52,704 bases of DNA from Comamonas sp. SCN 67-35 (GTDB taxonomy: Bacteria; Pseudomonadota; Gammaproteobacteria; Burkholderiales; Burkholderiaceae_C), in NCBI GenBank assembly GCA_001725255.1, contig MEFV01000020.1, positions 1-52,704 of the forward strand. Reading direction: 5' to 3'. Each line of letters starts with the position of its first letter. Positions within the stretch are counted from its first letter, which is position 1. Position numbers and translations under genes: made by a program. Positions 39,876-51,599 of this stretch are shown here, one piece after another. Under the pieces are notes generated by a model that saw only the letters and a list, made by a program, of their open reading frames with translations, was not told where the DNA came from and ran no database searches.

Positions 39876-40009
39876 TAGCGCCCCTGCCCGGTCTGGCAAG
39901 GCCCGGCGGCGTCTTGCGTTCACCCTTCGCGGCGAATGCTTGAAAAGCGGGGCAGCGGCACCAGATTCACAGCCATCAGGCTTTGCGCTTGATCGCTAGA
40001 ATGAGTTTC

Positions 40010-40357
40010 ATGGTTACCAAAGCGCCCGTGCCAGCACCCCGCGAGCCATCCTGGGATGAGGGCGGCTCGGTTGTCGCCGAGCGGCGCACGCAAAAGCTGC
40101 AGCCGCCGCACATGTATCAGGTGGTGATGCTCAACGACGATTTCACGCCGATGGAGTTCGTGGTCGTCGTGCTGCAGGAATTTTTCAACAAGGATCGTGA
40201 GGCCGCCACCCAGATCATGCTCAAGATCCACCTCGATGGCAAAGGCGTGTGCGGCGTCTACACCCGCGACATCGCCGACACCAAGGTGGCGCAGGTGATG
40301 GATGCGGCGCACAAGGCGGGCCACCCCCTGCAATGTCTCGCGGAGCCTGTTGAATGA
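40010..40357 (+). CDS. clpS: ATP-dependent Clp protease adaptor ClpS
   Basis: A 115-residue adaptor that delivers N-degron substrates to ClpAP. The core [16 protein letters not shown] includes the Asn-Asp of the substrate pocket, and V-C-G-V-Y-T-R-D and H-P-L-Q-C follow as expected. An ATG at 40001 is an alternative three codons earlier. The TAGAAT just upstream may be part of a promoter. clpA follows after 62 bp with its own Shine-Dalgarno, the normal arrangement. Confidence 0.95.
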   Translation: MVTKAPVPAPREPSWDEGGSVVAERRTQKLQPPHMYQVVMLNDDFTPMEFVVVVLQEFFNKDREAATQIMLKIHLDGKGVCGVYTRDIADTKVAQVMDAAHKAGHPLQCLAEPVE

Positions 40358-40419
40358 TGGGCGCCGCGCCCTGATCTGATCTACAGTTAGTCCCAACCGC
40401 AAGCCAAAGGAGTTCTCAC

Positions 40420-42780
<2,361 letters not shown>

Positions 42781-42801
42781 TGCGCGCCTGATGTCCATGC
42801 C

Positions 42802-42826
42802 AGCCCGCCTGTCCGGCGGGCTTTTT
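42802..42826 (+). terminator. Rho-independent terminator after clpA
   Basis: AGCCCGCC (42802-42809) pairs perfectly with GGCGGGCT (42815-42822) around a five-base loop and runs into TTTTT. It ends the clpS-clpA transcript. Confidence 0.88.
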
Positions 42827-42831
42827 ATATG

Positions 42832-42878
42832 AAACAGGGCGCAAACGCTTGTCCATCAAGCGCGAGCAGCTATAAAAA
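42832..42878 (+). repeat. Dispersed intergenic palindromic repeat, copy 2
   Basis: The core 42847-42873 reads GCTTG, six variable bases, AAGCGC, then GAGCAGCTAT. CGCTTG (42846-42851) and CAAGCG (42857-42862) form a short stem. It lies between the clpA terminator and the transporter gene, in the same orientation as the other two copies. Confidence 0.7.
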
Positions 42879-42885
42879 TCTAATA

Positions 42886-43953
42886 ATGACTGGGATCGTG
42901 GGCTGGCGCAGCGCCTTGGCGGATTTGTCTCCGGCCAATTTCGGCCTGGTCATGGCCACCGGCATCGTGGCGTTGGCGGCCTCGATGATGGGCCTGACCT
43001 GGATCGCCCGCGCGCTGTTCATGCTCAACGTGCTGCAGTACGGGGTGCTGGCGCTGCTGTACCTGCTGCGCGCGCTGCTGCACCCGCGGCGCTTCTTTGG
43101 CGACATGGCCGATCACGCCGTGGGCCCGGGCTACTTCACCGTGGTGGCGGCCACCGGCGTGCTGGCCTCGCAATACCTGGTGCAGCAGCACAACCGCGCG
43201 GTGGGCCTGGCGCTGGGGGCGCTCACGCTGGGGCTGTGGGCGGCGTTCACGTATGCGATGTTTCTGGGCTTCATCATCAAGCGCCACAAACCCACCTTGG
43301 TACGCGGCATCAGCGGCTCATGGCTGCTGGCGGTCGTGGCCACGCAATCGGTGGCGGTGGTGTGCGCGCTGCTGGCGCCCGACATGACAATGCGCTGGCG
43401 GCCCACGCTCAATTTCCTGGCGCTGACCCTGTGGCTGTGGGCCGGGGTGCTGTATCTGTGGCTGATGGGCCTGATTTTCTACCGCTTCATGTTCCTGCGC
43501 CTTGCGCCCGAGGAGCTCGTGCCCTCGTACTGGATCAACATGGGCGCGCTGGCGATCTCGACGCTCGCGGGTGCGCTGCTGATCCAGGAAGCGCCCGAGG
43601 CGCCGTGGCTCGCCACGCTGCTGCCCTTCGTCAAGGGCTACACGCTGCTGTACTGGGCCACGGGCAGCTGGTGGATTCCGGTGCTGGTATTGCTGGGCAT
43701 CTGGCGCCACGGCGTGCGCCGTTATCCGCTGCGCTACGAGCCCTTGTACTGGGGGCTGGTGTTTCCGCTGGGCATGTACGCCGCGTGCACCTGGCAGATG
43801 GATGCGGCGCTGGGCATCGGGTTGCTGCAGCCGCTGGCGCAGCTGTTCCTGTGGCTGGGCATGCTGGCGTGGCTCGTCACCTGGGGCGGGATGCTGCGGC
43901 GGGTGTCGGCGCTGCTGCGGGGCAGGCGCTTTCGTACGCCTGGCGTCGGGTAG
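42886..43953 (+). CDS. TDT (TehA-like) family transporter
   Basis: A 355-residue inner-membrane protein of the tellurite-resistance/dicarboxylate transporter family with about ten helices. It starts after L-S-P-A-N-F-G-L-V-M-A-T-G-I-V-A-L, the family's conserved first helix. Other family features are P-G-Y-F-T-V-V-A-A-T and Y-W-I-N-M-G-A-L-A-I-S-T near the middle. Members include malate and sulfite exporters and TehA anion channels; the substrate here is unknown. The frame opens at 42829 inside the terminator/repeat, so the ATG at 42886 is preferred, although its ribosome-binding site is poor. Confidence 0.88.
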   Translation: MTGIVGWRSALADLSPANFGLVMATGIVALAASMMGLTWIARALFMLNVLQYGVLALLYLLRALLHPRRFFGDMADHAVGPGYFTVVAATGVLASQYLVQQHNRAVGLALGALTLGLWAAFTYAMFLGFIIKRHKPTLVRGISGSWLLAVVATQSVAVVCALLAPDMTMRWRPTLNFLALTLWLWAGVLYLWLMGLIFYRFMFLRLAPEELVPSYWINMGALAISTLAGALLIQEAPEAPWLATLLPFVKGYTLLYWATGSWWIPVLVLLGIWRHGVRRYPLRYEPLYWGLVFPLGMYAACTWQMDAALGIGLLQPLAQLFLWLGMLAWLVTWGGMLRRVSALLRGRRFRTPGVG

Positions 43954-43974
43954 GGGCAGCTTGCCGGGCCGCCG

Positions 43975-44856
43975 TCAGCGCCGCGCGAACGCGGCAGTGA
44001 GGGCATCGGCCACGGCGCGCAGCCGGGGCGTGCCGCGCCATTCCCGGTGCACCGCGAGCCAGCAGGGCATGGGGGCGATGGCGATGTCGGGCAGCACGCG
44101 CACGAGTTCGGGCGTGCGCTTGGCCACCGCCACGATGCCTGCGCCGATGCCGAGACCTTCGAGCACCGCCCGCCACGCCAGCGCCGAATCGTCGGTGCGC
44201 AGCGCGAAGAACGCCCGCGTGACGCTGTAGCCCGCGAGCGCGAAGCCGCGGCGCATCTGCTCGCCTTCGTTCGGACCGATCCAGGCATGCGCGGCCAGCG
44301 CTTCGCGCGTCACGGGGCCGTGGCGTGCGAGGTAGTCGCGGTGCGCGTACAGGCCCACGGGCAGGTCGGCCAGCCGCCGCACGATCAATCCGCCCTCGCG
44401 CGGGCGGAACATGCGCAGCGCGATGTCGGCGTCGCGCGCCAGCAGGTCCTTCACGCCGTCGTCCGCCAGCAGTTCGATCTGGATCTCGGGGTGCTGCTCG
44501 CGCAGCGCACGCAGCGCCGACAGCAGCAGATGCTGGCTCACCATGGCACTGGCGGTGATGCGCACCGTGCCGGCCAGCGTGTGTGCCTGCTGCTCGATGG
44601 CCAGCGCCATGCGCGCCACCTGCTGGCGCATGCGCCGCGCCGGCTCGATCAGCGCCGCGCCCGCCGCCGTCGCCGTGAGCCCGCGCGGTGTGCGCTCGAA
44701 CAGCGCCTGCCCGAGCCCTGCCTCCAGTTGCGCCAGCCGCCGGCTCAGCGTCGGCTGGCTTTCGCCGAGCGCGCGGGCCGCGGCACCGAGCGAACCCGCC
44801 TCGGCCGCCGCGAGGAAGGCCTGCAGCAGCCGCCAGTCGAGGGTTTGCGCATCCAT
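43975..44856 (-). CDS. LysR-family transcriptional regulator
   Basis: A 293-residue LysR regulator with the N-terminal helix-turn-helix (L-G-A-A-A-R-A-L-G-E-S-Q-P-T-L-S-R-R-L-A-Q-L-E) and a substrate-binding domain. It is divergent from the epimerase-like gene at 44945, with 88 bp between, and by the usual logic for this family regulates that gene and itself. Its stop is 21 bp from the TDT transporter stop (convergent). The effector is unknown. Confidence 0.9.
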   Translation of the reverse strand: MDAQTLDWRLLQAFLAAAEAGSLGAAARALGESQPTLSRRLAQLEAGLGQALFERTPRGLTATAAGAALIEPARRMRQQVARMALAIEQQAHTLAGTVRITASAMVSQHLLLSALRALREQHPEIQIELLADDGVKDLLARDADIALRMFRPREGGLIVRRLADLPVGLYAHRDYLARHGPVTREALAAHAWIGPNEGEQMRRGFALAGYSVTRAFFALRTDDSALAWRAVLEGLGIGAGIVAVAKRTPELVRVLPDIAIAPMPCWLAVHREWRGTPRLRAVADALTAAFARR

Positions 44857-44873
44857 GCGGCCACTCTACACCG

Positions 44874-44887
44874 ATTCATATGTGAAT
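44874..44887. promoter_or_regulatory. Candidate LysR operator between the LysR and epimerase genes
   Basis: ATTCA and TGAAT form a 5-bp inverted repeat with a TATG centre, in a locally AT-rich stretch between divergent starts. A further ATGAC/GTCAT-like half element follows within 15 bp. Position fits LysR autoregulation; binding is not shown. Confidence 0.35.
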
Positions 44888-44944
44888 GACACTCATGTCT
44901 TTTCTGTGATTCCATGGCGGGTTCATCGCCGTCATGATCGAGGC

Positions 44945-45910
44945 ATGAACACCCTGCACCCCCCCACCGGACCCGAGGCCTTTCACCTGATCATCGGCGG
45001 CGGCCAGATCGGCTATGCGGCCGCCGAACACTTGCGCGAGTGCGGCCAGCGGGCGGTCATTGCCCGCCGACACCCGCCGGAGAACGCACCCGTGGGTGCG
45101 CACATCGCGCTCGATGCGCTCGACGCGCGCGCGGTGCGCGAGGCCGCGCGCGGGGCCAGCCACATCCACCTGACGCTGGGCCTGCCGTATCGCACGCACA
45201 TCTGGCAGCGCGACTGGCCGCGCATCGTGCAGGGCGCGATCGACGCGGCGCTGGCGCATGGCGCGCGCCTCGTCTGGTTCGACAACCTCTACGCCTACGG
45301 GCCGCTGCCGCTCAAGGTGCCGATGCGTGAGGACCACGCGATCGATCCGCCCTCGCGCAAGGGCCGGGTGCGTGCCGCCTTGCTAAGGATGATCGAGCGC
45401 GCGGGCCAGGAGCGCGGTCTGCGCTGGCTCGTCGCCCGCAGCGCGGATTTCTACGGCCCCGGTGTGCGGCAGTCGCTGCTGCACGTGGTGGCGATGCAGC
45501 GGCAGGCGCAGGGGCGCGCCGCGTGGTGGCTGGGCGATGCGGACCGCCTGCACAGCTTCACCTACGTGCCGGACGCGGGCCGCGCGCTCGCCACGCTGGC
45601 GCTCGACGACGCGGCGTACCGGCAGAGCTGGCATCTGCCGACCGCGAGCCCCGCAACCACGCCGCGCGAGCTTCTCGCGTGGTCGGCCCGGCTGCTGGGC
45701 GCCCCCGCCAAGGTGGTGACGCCGCCCGAGGTCTTGCTGCGGGGGCTGGGCCTCGTGGTGCCCGACTTGCGCGAGGCGCGCGAGATGCTCTACCAGAATC
45801 AGCAGGACTACGTCTTCAGCAGCGCCAAGTTCGAGGCGCGCTACCCGGCGTTTCGCATCACGCCCTACGAGGAAGGCATCGCCGCGATGGCACGGGCGTT
45901 GCGTGCCTGA
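44945..45910 (+). CDS. NAD-dependent epimerase/dehydratase family protein
   Basis: A 321-residue extended short-chain dehydrogenase-like protein. The N-terminal nucleotide-binding motif is G-G-G-Q-I-G-Y-A-A (residues ~18-26). F-D-N-L-Y-A-Y-G lies near residue 115-122, where the family has its conserved Asn-Tyr region, and S-A-D-F-Y-G-P-G further on. The canonical Y-x-x-x-K pair is not obvious, so the reaction is uncertain; it could act on a nucleotide sugar or another substrate. It is divergent from a LysR regulator that likely controls it. Confidence 0.82.
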   Translation: MNTLHPPTGPEAFHLIIGGGQIGYAAAEHLRECGQRAVIARRHPPENAPVGAHIALDALDARAVREAARGASHIHLTLGLPYRTHIWQRDWPRIVQGAIDAALAHGARLVWFDNLYAYGPLPLKVPMREDHAIDPPSRKGRVRAALLRMIERAGQERGLRWLVARSADFYGPGVRQSLLHVVAMQRQAQGRAAWWLGDADRLHSFTYVPDAGRALATLALDDAAYRQSWHLPTASPATTPRELLAWSARLLGAPAKVVTPPEVLLRGLGLVVPDLREAREMLYQNQQDYVFSSAKFEARYPAFRITPYEEGIAAMARALRA

Positions 45911-45933
45911 TGTGGCGCGGCGGTGGCGTGGCG

Positions 45934-47247
45934 CTACGCGGCCGAGCGCGCCAGCGCCTGGTCGATGTCCCAGAGGATGTCCTGCACGTCCTCGATGCCG
46001 ACCGACAGCCGCACCATGTCGGCGCTCACGCCCGCGCGCGCGAGCTCTTCGTCATTCAGTTGCCGGTGCGTGGTCGAGGCCGGGTGCAGCACCAGTGTCT
46101 TGGCGTCGCCGATATTGGCCAGGTGGCTCAGGAACTCGCAGGCGTCGATGAATTTCTCGCCGGCCGCAGCGCCCCCCTGGATGCCGAAGGTGAGCAGCCC
46201 CGAGGTGCCGGGCGCGCCGTCGATGGCGCGAAACTGCTTGCGCGCCAGCTCGTGATACGGCGAATCGGGCAGACCGGGGTAGTTGACCCAGGTGACGCGC
46301 GGGTGTTGCTGCAGGTGGCGCGCCACAGCCAGCGCGTTGCGGCAGTGCGCCTGCATGCGCAGGTGCAGCGTTTCGGCGCCCTGCAGCAGCAGCCAGGCGC
46401 TCATCGGCGAGAGTACGCCGCCATAGGTGCGATTGACCTCCATGCGCGCCTTCATGGTGTAGCCGAAGTCGCCGAAGGTCTCGTAGAACTTCACGCCGTG
46501 ATAGGCCCGGCTGGGTTCGACCATGTCGGGAAACTTGCCGTTGTCCCAGGGAAAGCGCCCGCTTTCGATCAGCACGCCGCCCATGGTCGTGCCGTGGCCG
46601 CCGATGTATTTGGTGGCGCTGTGCACCACGATGTCCGCACCCAGTTGGAGCGGATTGCACAGATAGGGGCTGGCCACGGTGTTGTCGATGATGAGCGGCA
46701 CGCCGTGCGCGTGGGCCACGTCGGCGATCGCGGCGATGTCGAGCACGTTCACCAGCGGATTGCCCAGCGTCTCGCCGAAGACCACGCGGGTTTCGGGACG
46801 CATCGCGCGCGCGAAGTTCTCCGGCTCCTTCGGATCGACGAAGGTGGTGGTGATGCCCAGGCGTTCGAAGGCGATGCCCAGCTGCCCGATGCTGCCGCCG
46901 TAGAGCGTGCTGGCGGCCACCACGTGGTCGCCGCTTTTCAGCAGGGCGAACAGCGCTGTCATCTGCGCCGCCATGCCGCTGGCGCAGGCGAGCGCGGCGC
47001 GGCCGTCTTCCAGGCTCGCCATGCGCTCCTCGAACACGGCGACCGTGGGGTTGCTGATGCGGCTGTAGACGTTGCCGAAAGTCTCCAGGTTGAAGAGCTG
47101 GCTCGCGTGCTCGGCGCCGTCGAAGACGAAGCTCGTGGTTTGATGAATGGGCGTGGCGCGCGCGCCGGTGACGGGATCGGGCTGCGCACCGGCGTGGATG
47201 GCGCGGGTGCCGAAGCCGAAGAGGTGGTCGCCGTGGGAAGTGCTCAT
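45934..47247 (-). CDS. metY: O-acetylhomoserine aminocarboxypropyltransferase (sulfhydrylase)
   Basis: A 437-residue PLP enzyme of the Cys/Met-metabolism family. The cofactor Lys213 lies in H-S-A-T-K-Y-I-G-G-H-G-T, and Y-S-R-I-S-N-P-T near residue 61 binds phosphate of PLP. The longer length (~430 rather than ~390) and T-R-A-I-H-A-G at the N-terminus favour MetY, which makes homocysteine from O-acetylhomoserine and sulfide, over cystathionine synthases. It is cytoplasmic. A dispersed repeat lies just upstream of its start. Confidence 0.95.
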   Translation of the reverse strand: MSTSHGDHLFGFGTRAIHAGAQPDPVTGARATPIHQTTSFVFDGAEHASQLFNLETFGNVYSRISNPTVAVFEERMASLEDGRAALACASGMAAQMTALFALLKSGDHVVAASTLYGGSIGQLGIAFERLGITTTFVDPKEPENFARAMRPETRVVFGETLGNPLVNVLDIAAIADVAHAHGVPLIIDNTVASPYLCNPLQLGADIVVHSATKYIGGHGTTMGGVLIESGRFPWDNGKFPDMVEPSRAYHGVKFYETFGDFGYTMKARMEVNRTYGGVLSPMSAWLLLQGAETLHLRMQAHCRNALAVARHLQQHPRVTWVNYPGLPDSPYHELARKQFRAIDGAPGTSGLLTFGIQGGAAAGEKFIDACEFLSHLANIGDAKTLVLHPASTTHRQLNDEELARAGVSADMVRLSVGIEDVQDILWDIDQALARSAA

Positions 47248-47275
47248 GAGTTTATGAGTGAAATATGAATCTAGC

Positions 47276-47302
47276 GCTTGTGTGACAAGCGCCGGCAGCT
47301 AT
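47276..47302 (+). repeat. Dispersed intergenic palindromic repeat, copy 3
   Basis: The core reads GCTTG, six variable bases, AAGCGC, then CGGCAGCTAT. CGCTTGT and ACAAGCG form a perfect 7-bp stem with a GTG loop. It lies between the metY start and the hsdR stop, in the same orientation as the copies at 32744 and 42847. Confidence 0.7.
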
Positions 47303-47324
47303 ACGTTTGGCAGTATTCATCTCG

Positions 47325-50300
47325 TCAGATGAGCCCCGCAAAGCGTTCCCAGTATTCGGCCAGCCGCTGCAGCACGCGCCGTTTTTTTTCGGTGTGGCCG
47401 TCGGCCGTCTTGCCAAAGCGCGAGGTGGGCGGTAGCACTTGCGTGATGGCCGTTCCCGTGCTGGCGATGCCACCATCGCGAAAGGCGTCGTCCATGAAGC
47501 GGCGTGCCGCTTCGGGATGCAGATTCTCCTCGGCAATGATGCGTTCGAGTTCCTCGGTTTTTCGCTGGGCGATGAAGGCCAGCCATTCTTCGTCCACCCG
47601 GGCTTTCGGAGAGACGGAATCCACGAAGGTTTCGATGAGGTCTTTCTTGTTGCGCAGCGACGGGCTGGCGTTGATCGCACGTTCGATGCTTGCACGGATT
47701 TCCTTGTCCTGGCCGGTGCCCCTGGCCTTGAGGTAGCGCTCGACCAGCATCAGGATGTAATCGACGTTGATCTCGATCTGCTTGATGAGTTCGATCTCGA
47801 ACACCACGTCGTCGTTGATCGCTTCCTTTTCGGCCTCGGATGCGCCGCGGAACTCGGCGTACAGGTTCAGGTACAGGCTCTGGTAGTCCTGAAAATCGCG
47901 CTCGCTCAGAATCTCGTGGCCCGCGAAGTCGTCGAAGGCGGTGAGGATGTTCCTCAGCCGCAGGATGGAACCGAACAGCTTGATGAACGCCTTGCGCGCC
48001 GCCTCGCCCGTGATGGCCTGGCCCAAGGGGAACAGCGCCACCAGTTCGCCGACCTTCTTCCGGTATTCCTCGTGGTAGTCGGCGTAGGGCTTGAGCAGCA
48101 CGATGCCCTTGGCGTCCTTGTTGCCGAACAGCGCCAGCGCGTCGTTGGTCGCCTGCTCCAGATCGCGGAAGGAGACGATGTTGCCGTAGGTCTTGACCGA
48201 ATTGAGGATGCGGTTGGTGCGCGAATACGCCTGAATCAGCCCGTGCGCGCGCAGGTTCTTGTCTACCCACAGGGTGTTGAGCGTGGTGGCGTCAAAGCCC
48301 GTCAGGAACATGTTGACCACGATCACCAGATCCAGCTCGCGGTTCTTCAGCCGCTGCGACAGGTCCTTGTAGTAGTTCTGGAACTTGTCGGCGCTGGTGT
48401 CGTAGCTGGTGGCGAACAGGGCGTTGTAGTCCTGAATCGCCGCGTCGAGAAAATCGCGCGAGCCCTGGTCCAGGCCCTCGGTCTCGAATGCCTCTTCATC
48501 CAGCAGGCCGTCCGCGGCTTCCTCGTTGGCGGCGAAGCTGTAAATCAGGCCGACCTTGAGCCGCTGCGCAGGCGGCATGTCCTTTTGCTGTCTCGCGAAC
48601 TCCGCGTAGTAGCGCTTGGCGGCGTCGATGCTGGCCACGGCGAACAGTGAATTGAACCCGGACAGGCGCTTGCCGCCCAGCCGGTAGCTTGCGCCGCGCC
48701 GCGTTTTCTGGTCGAAATGCTCGCGGATGTAGCCCACGATCTGGGCGATGCGCTCCGGCGCCAGCAGGGCCCGCTCGGTGTCGATGGCCGACACCTGCTT
48801 GTCGCGCACGTTCGGCGCGGTCTTGATGGTGTTGATGTAGTCGATGCGAAACGGCAGCACGTTCTTGTCGTTGATGGCATCGACGATGGTGTAGGTGTGC
48901 AGCCGGTCGCCGAAGGCCTGCTCCGTGGTGCGCAGCTTGGGGTTGCCGCCCGTGGCCGCGTTGTCGGCGAAGATCGGCGTGCCCGTGAAGCCGAACAGGT
49001 GGTAGCGCTTGAAAGTCCGAGTGATCTCGGTGTGCATGTCGCCGAACTGGCTGCGGTGGCATTCGTCGAAGATCACCACCACATGCGCGTCGTACACCGG
49101 GTGCTTCTTGTTGCGGGTGACGAAGCGGCTCAGCTTCTGGATGGTGGTGATGATGATGCGCGCCTGCGGGTCTTCCAGTTGCCTTTGCAGCACGGCGGTG
49201 GACGTGTTGGAATTGGCCGCGCCCTTCTCGAAGCGCTCGTACTCGCGCATGGTCTGGTAGTCCAGGTCCTTGCGGTCCACCACGAACAGCACCTTGTCGA
49301 TTTCGGGCAGCCCGCGCGCCAGTTGCGCTGCCTTGAAGCTGGTCAGCGTCTTGCCGCTTCCCGTGGTGTGCCAGATGGTGCCGCCTGCCGCCACCGTGCC
49401 CAGTTGCCGGTGGTTGGTGGCGGTGGCGATGCGCTGCAGGATGCGCTCGGCCGCCACGATCTGGTAGGGCCGCATCACCAGCAGCTTGCGATCCACGTCG
49501 AACACGCAGTAGCGCGTGAGGATGTTCAGCAGCGCGTGCCTGGCGAAAAAGGTCTGGGTGAAATCCGCCAGCTCGGTGATCGGCTGGTTGCGGGCATCGG
49601 CCCACCAACTGGTGAAGGCGAAGCTGTTGGAGGTCTTGCCCCTGCCGCGCCGGGCGGACTGCTCTTTCAAATGCCCATCGCGCACGGTATTGCTGTAGTA
49701 CTTGGTCAGCGTGCCGTTGCTGATGACGAACAACTGCACGTACTCGAACAGACCGCAACCGGCCCAGAAGCTGTCGCGCTGGTAGCGGTCGATCTGGTTG
49801 AACGCCTCGCGAATGTCCACGCCACGGCGCTTCAGCTCCACGTGCACCATCGGCAGGCCGTTGACCAGCACCGTCACGTCGTAGCGGTTGGCGCGCGCGC
49901 CCGTTTCCATGGCGTACTGGTTGATGACCTGCAGGCGGTTGTTGTGGATGTGCCGCTTGTCGATCAGGGCGATGTTCTTGATGCTGCCGTCGTCGCGCTT
50001 GAGCACCTGCACCGGGTCTTCCTGGATGCGTGCCGTCTTTTCGACGATGCCATCGTTGGCCCCGGCAATGTGCTCGCCGAAGAACCGCCGCCATTCGCCG
50101 TCGCTGAACGTGATCCGGTTCAGCGCCTCCAACTGGCGGCGCAGGTTGGCGATGAGGTCGGCCTCGCTGCCGATGCGCAGGTATTCGTAAGCCTGCGCCT
50201 GCAGGCGTTCGATGAAATCGCGCTCCAGCTCGGCCTCGGACTGGTAGCGGGCCTCGCGCGCCTCGTCCGGGCGCATGAACTCCGCGACGACAGTGCTTTC

Positions 50301-50351
50301 GTTGGAAAGCGCGATGGGCTCGTAGCGGTTGGGCACGGGGGCTTCGGTCAT
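47325..50351 (-). CDS. hsdR: Type I restriction enzyme R subunit (type IC-like)
   Basis: A 1008-residue HsdR, the usual length for EcoR124I-type enzymes. The PD-(D/E)xK nuclease is at residues ~155-180: Asp159, then Glu172 and Lys174 in V-E-L-K-R-R-G. The translocase has Walker A G-S-G-K-T at 331-335, a D-E-C-H box at 429-432, F-G-F-T-G-T-P and Q-A-Y-S-R-T-N-R as motif VI. It translocates DNA and cleaves at a distance from unmethylated sites as part of R2M2S. The frame is open to 51581, but the ATG at 50351 begins the protein and overlaps the upstream ATPase gene by 4 bp. hsdM is not in the window. Confidence 0.96.
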   Translation of the reverse strand: MTEAPVPNRYEPIALSNESTVVAEFMRPDEAREARYQSEAELERDFIERLQAQAYEYLRIGSEADLIANLRRQLEALNRITFSDGEWRRFFGEHIAGANDGIVEKTARIQEDPVQVLKRDDGSIKNIALIDKRHIHNNRLQVINQYAMETGARANRYDVTVLVNGLPMVHVELKRRGVDIREAFNQIDRYQRDSFWAGCGLFEYVQLFVISNGTLTKYYSNTVRDGHLKEQSARRGRGKTSNSFAFTSWWADARNQPITELADFTQTFFARHALLNILTRYCVFDVDRKLLVMRPYQIVAAERILQRIATATNHRQLGTVAAGGTIWHTTGSGKTLTSFKAAQLARGLPEIDKVLFVVDRKDLDYQTMREYERFEKGAANSNTSTAVLQRQLEDPQARIIITTIQKLSRFVTRNKKHPVYDAHVVVIFDECHRSQFGDMHTEITRTFKRYHLFGFTGTPIFADNAATGGNPKLRTTEQAFGDRLHTYTIVDAINDKNVLPFRIDYINTIKTAPNVRDKQVSAIDTERALLAPERIAQIVGYIREHFDQKTRRGASYRLGGKRLSGFNSLFAVASIDAAKRYYAEFARQQKDMPPAQRLKVGLIYSFAANEEAADGLLDEEAFETEGLDQGSRDFLDAAIQDYNALFATSYDTSADKFQNYYKDLSQRLKNRELDLVIVVNMFLTGFDATTLNTLWVDKNLRAHGLIQAYSRTNRILNSVKTYGNIVSFRDLEQATNDALALFGNKDAKGIVLLKPYADYHEEYRKKVGELVALFPLGQAITGEAARKAFIKLFGSILRLRNILTAFDDFAGHEILSERDFQDYQSLYLNLYAEFRGASEAEKEAINDDVVFEIELIKQIEINVDYILMLVERYLKARGTGQDKEIRASIERAINASPSLRNKKDLIETFVDSVSPKARVDEEWLAFIAQRKTEELERIIAEENLHPEAARRFMDDAFRDGGIASTGTAITQVLPPTSRFGKTADGHTEKKRRVLQRLAEYWERFAGLI

Positions 50352-51562
50352 GCGGCAGCCTTGACCCAATGCGCAACGTCCTGCGCCAGAAAGTCCTCCA
50401 GCGCGATGCCGTCGCTGCCGACCAGCAGGGTGCGCTGCGGCTCGAAGGCCTGCACGAAGGCGGCAGTGCCCGCATGCGCCAGCGGTGCGCGCCCGCTTTT
50501 CACCTCGATGGCGGTCAGCCGGCGCCCGGCCTGCACGATGAAATCCACCTCGCGGGTTCCTTCGCGCCAATAGTGCAGCGTGCATTCCCCGCGCATCGCC
50601 GCGTTGGCCAGATGCGCGCCCACGGCGGACTCCACCAGCCGCCCCCAGAACTCGCGGTCGGCCCTGGCCTCGGCCAGCGTCAGGCCGCCATTGGCCGTCA
50701 TCAGCGCCGTGTTCAGCACCTGCAGCTTGGGGCTGGAGGCGCGGCTGCGCGCCACGTCGCCGGCATACTTGGGCAGGCCGCAGACCATGCCCGCGCCGGC
50801 CAGCAAGTCCAGATAGTGCGCCAGCGTGGTGGTGTTGCCCGCGTCCTGCAACTGGCCCAACATCTTGGTGTAGGAAAGGATCTGCCCCGAGTAGCGGCAC
50901 GCCAGGTCGAACAGCCGCCGCAGCAGCGCCGGCTTGTCCACGCGGGTGAGCAGCAGCACGTCGCGCGAAATCGAGGTTTCGATCAGGCTGTCCAGCACAT
51001 AGCGCGCCCAGCGTGCGGGCTCGGCGATCAGCGGGGCCGCGCCAGGGTAGCCACCGTAAAAAACATACTCGTCCAGCGACCAGCCGAAGGCCGCGCGCAT
51101 CTCCGCCCAAGACCAGTGCGACAGCATGATCGTCTCGAAGCGCCCCGCCAGGCTCTCGGTCAGGCCGCGCGCGATGAGCAGCGGCGCCGAGCCGAGCAGC
51201 ACCACCTTCAGCCCGCGCCCGGCGCGGGTGTCTTCGTCCCAGAGGCGCTTGACCGTTTCCGACCACGCCGGGATTTTCTGAATCTCGTCCAGCACCAGCA
51301 CCGCCCCGTCGCCGCCAACCGGCATCAGGCGCGCGGCCTCCCACTGCTGGGCAATCCACTGCGTGCCGCGCAGCGTGGGCTCGTCGGCGCTGGCGTAGCG
51401 CACCGCCAGGCCGCTGGCCTGCGTCACCTGCTGCACCAGCGTGGACTTGCCTGCCTGACGCGGCCCGGCCACCACCTGGATGAAGCGGCGCGGCTCTGCC
51501 AGCCGGGCCTGCAGTGCCGTGGCTTGTGCTCGCTGATAGGGGAGTGTGTCTGTGCTCGGCAT
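50348..51562 (-). CDS. AAA ATPase with DUF4143 domain, inside the hsd operon
   Basis: A 404-residue protein. The N-terminal AAA domain has Walker A G-P-R-Q-A-G-K-S-T at 33-41 and Walker B L-V-L-D-E-I-Q-K-I-P near residue 90. G-G-Y-P-G-A follows in the middle, and the C-terminal ~150 residues match DUF4143, ending with a nuclease-like strand (E-V-D-F-I and A-I-E-V-K-S-G-R). These proteins are widespread, often near mobile or defence genes, and have no established reaction. It sits between hsdS and hsdR and overlaps hsdR by 4 bp. An 18-bp palindrome abuts its ATG. Confidence 0.9.
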   Translation of the reverse strand: MPSTDTLPYQRAQATALQARLAEPRRFIQVVAGPRQAGKSTLVQQVTQASGLAVRYASADEPTLRGTQWIAQQWEAARLMPVGGDGAVLVLDEIQKIPAWSETVKRLWDEDTRAGRGLKVVLLGSAPLLIARGLTESLAGRFETIMLSHWSWAEMRAAFGWSLDEYVFYGGYPGAAPLIAEPARWARYVLDSLIETSISRDVLLLTRVDKPALLRRLFDLACRYSGQILSYTKMLGQLQDAGNTTTLAHYLDLLAGAGMVCGLPKYAGDVARSRASSPKLQVLNTALMTANGGLTLAEARADREFWGRLVESAVGAHLANAAMRGECTLHYWREGTREVDFIVQAGRRLTAIEVKSGRAPLAHAGTAAFVQAFEPQRTLLVGSDGIALEDFLAQDVAHWVKAAA

Positions 51563-51563
51563 A

Positions 51564-51581
51564 TTGAGTAATTTTACTCAA
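51564..51581. promoter_or_regulatory. 18-bp palindrome abutting the DUF4143 ATPase start codon
   Basis: TTGAGTAA (51564-51571) and TTACTCAA (51574-51581) form a perfect inverted repeat with a two-base centre. It ends one base from the ATG at 51560-51562 and is followed by a further TCAATTGAG element at 51582-51590. The 38-bp gap between hsdS and the ATPase is AT-rich. The position suggests an operator or translational control element. Confidence 0.65.
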
Positions 51582-51599
51582 TCAATTGAGCAAAACAAT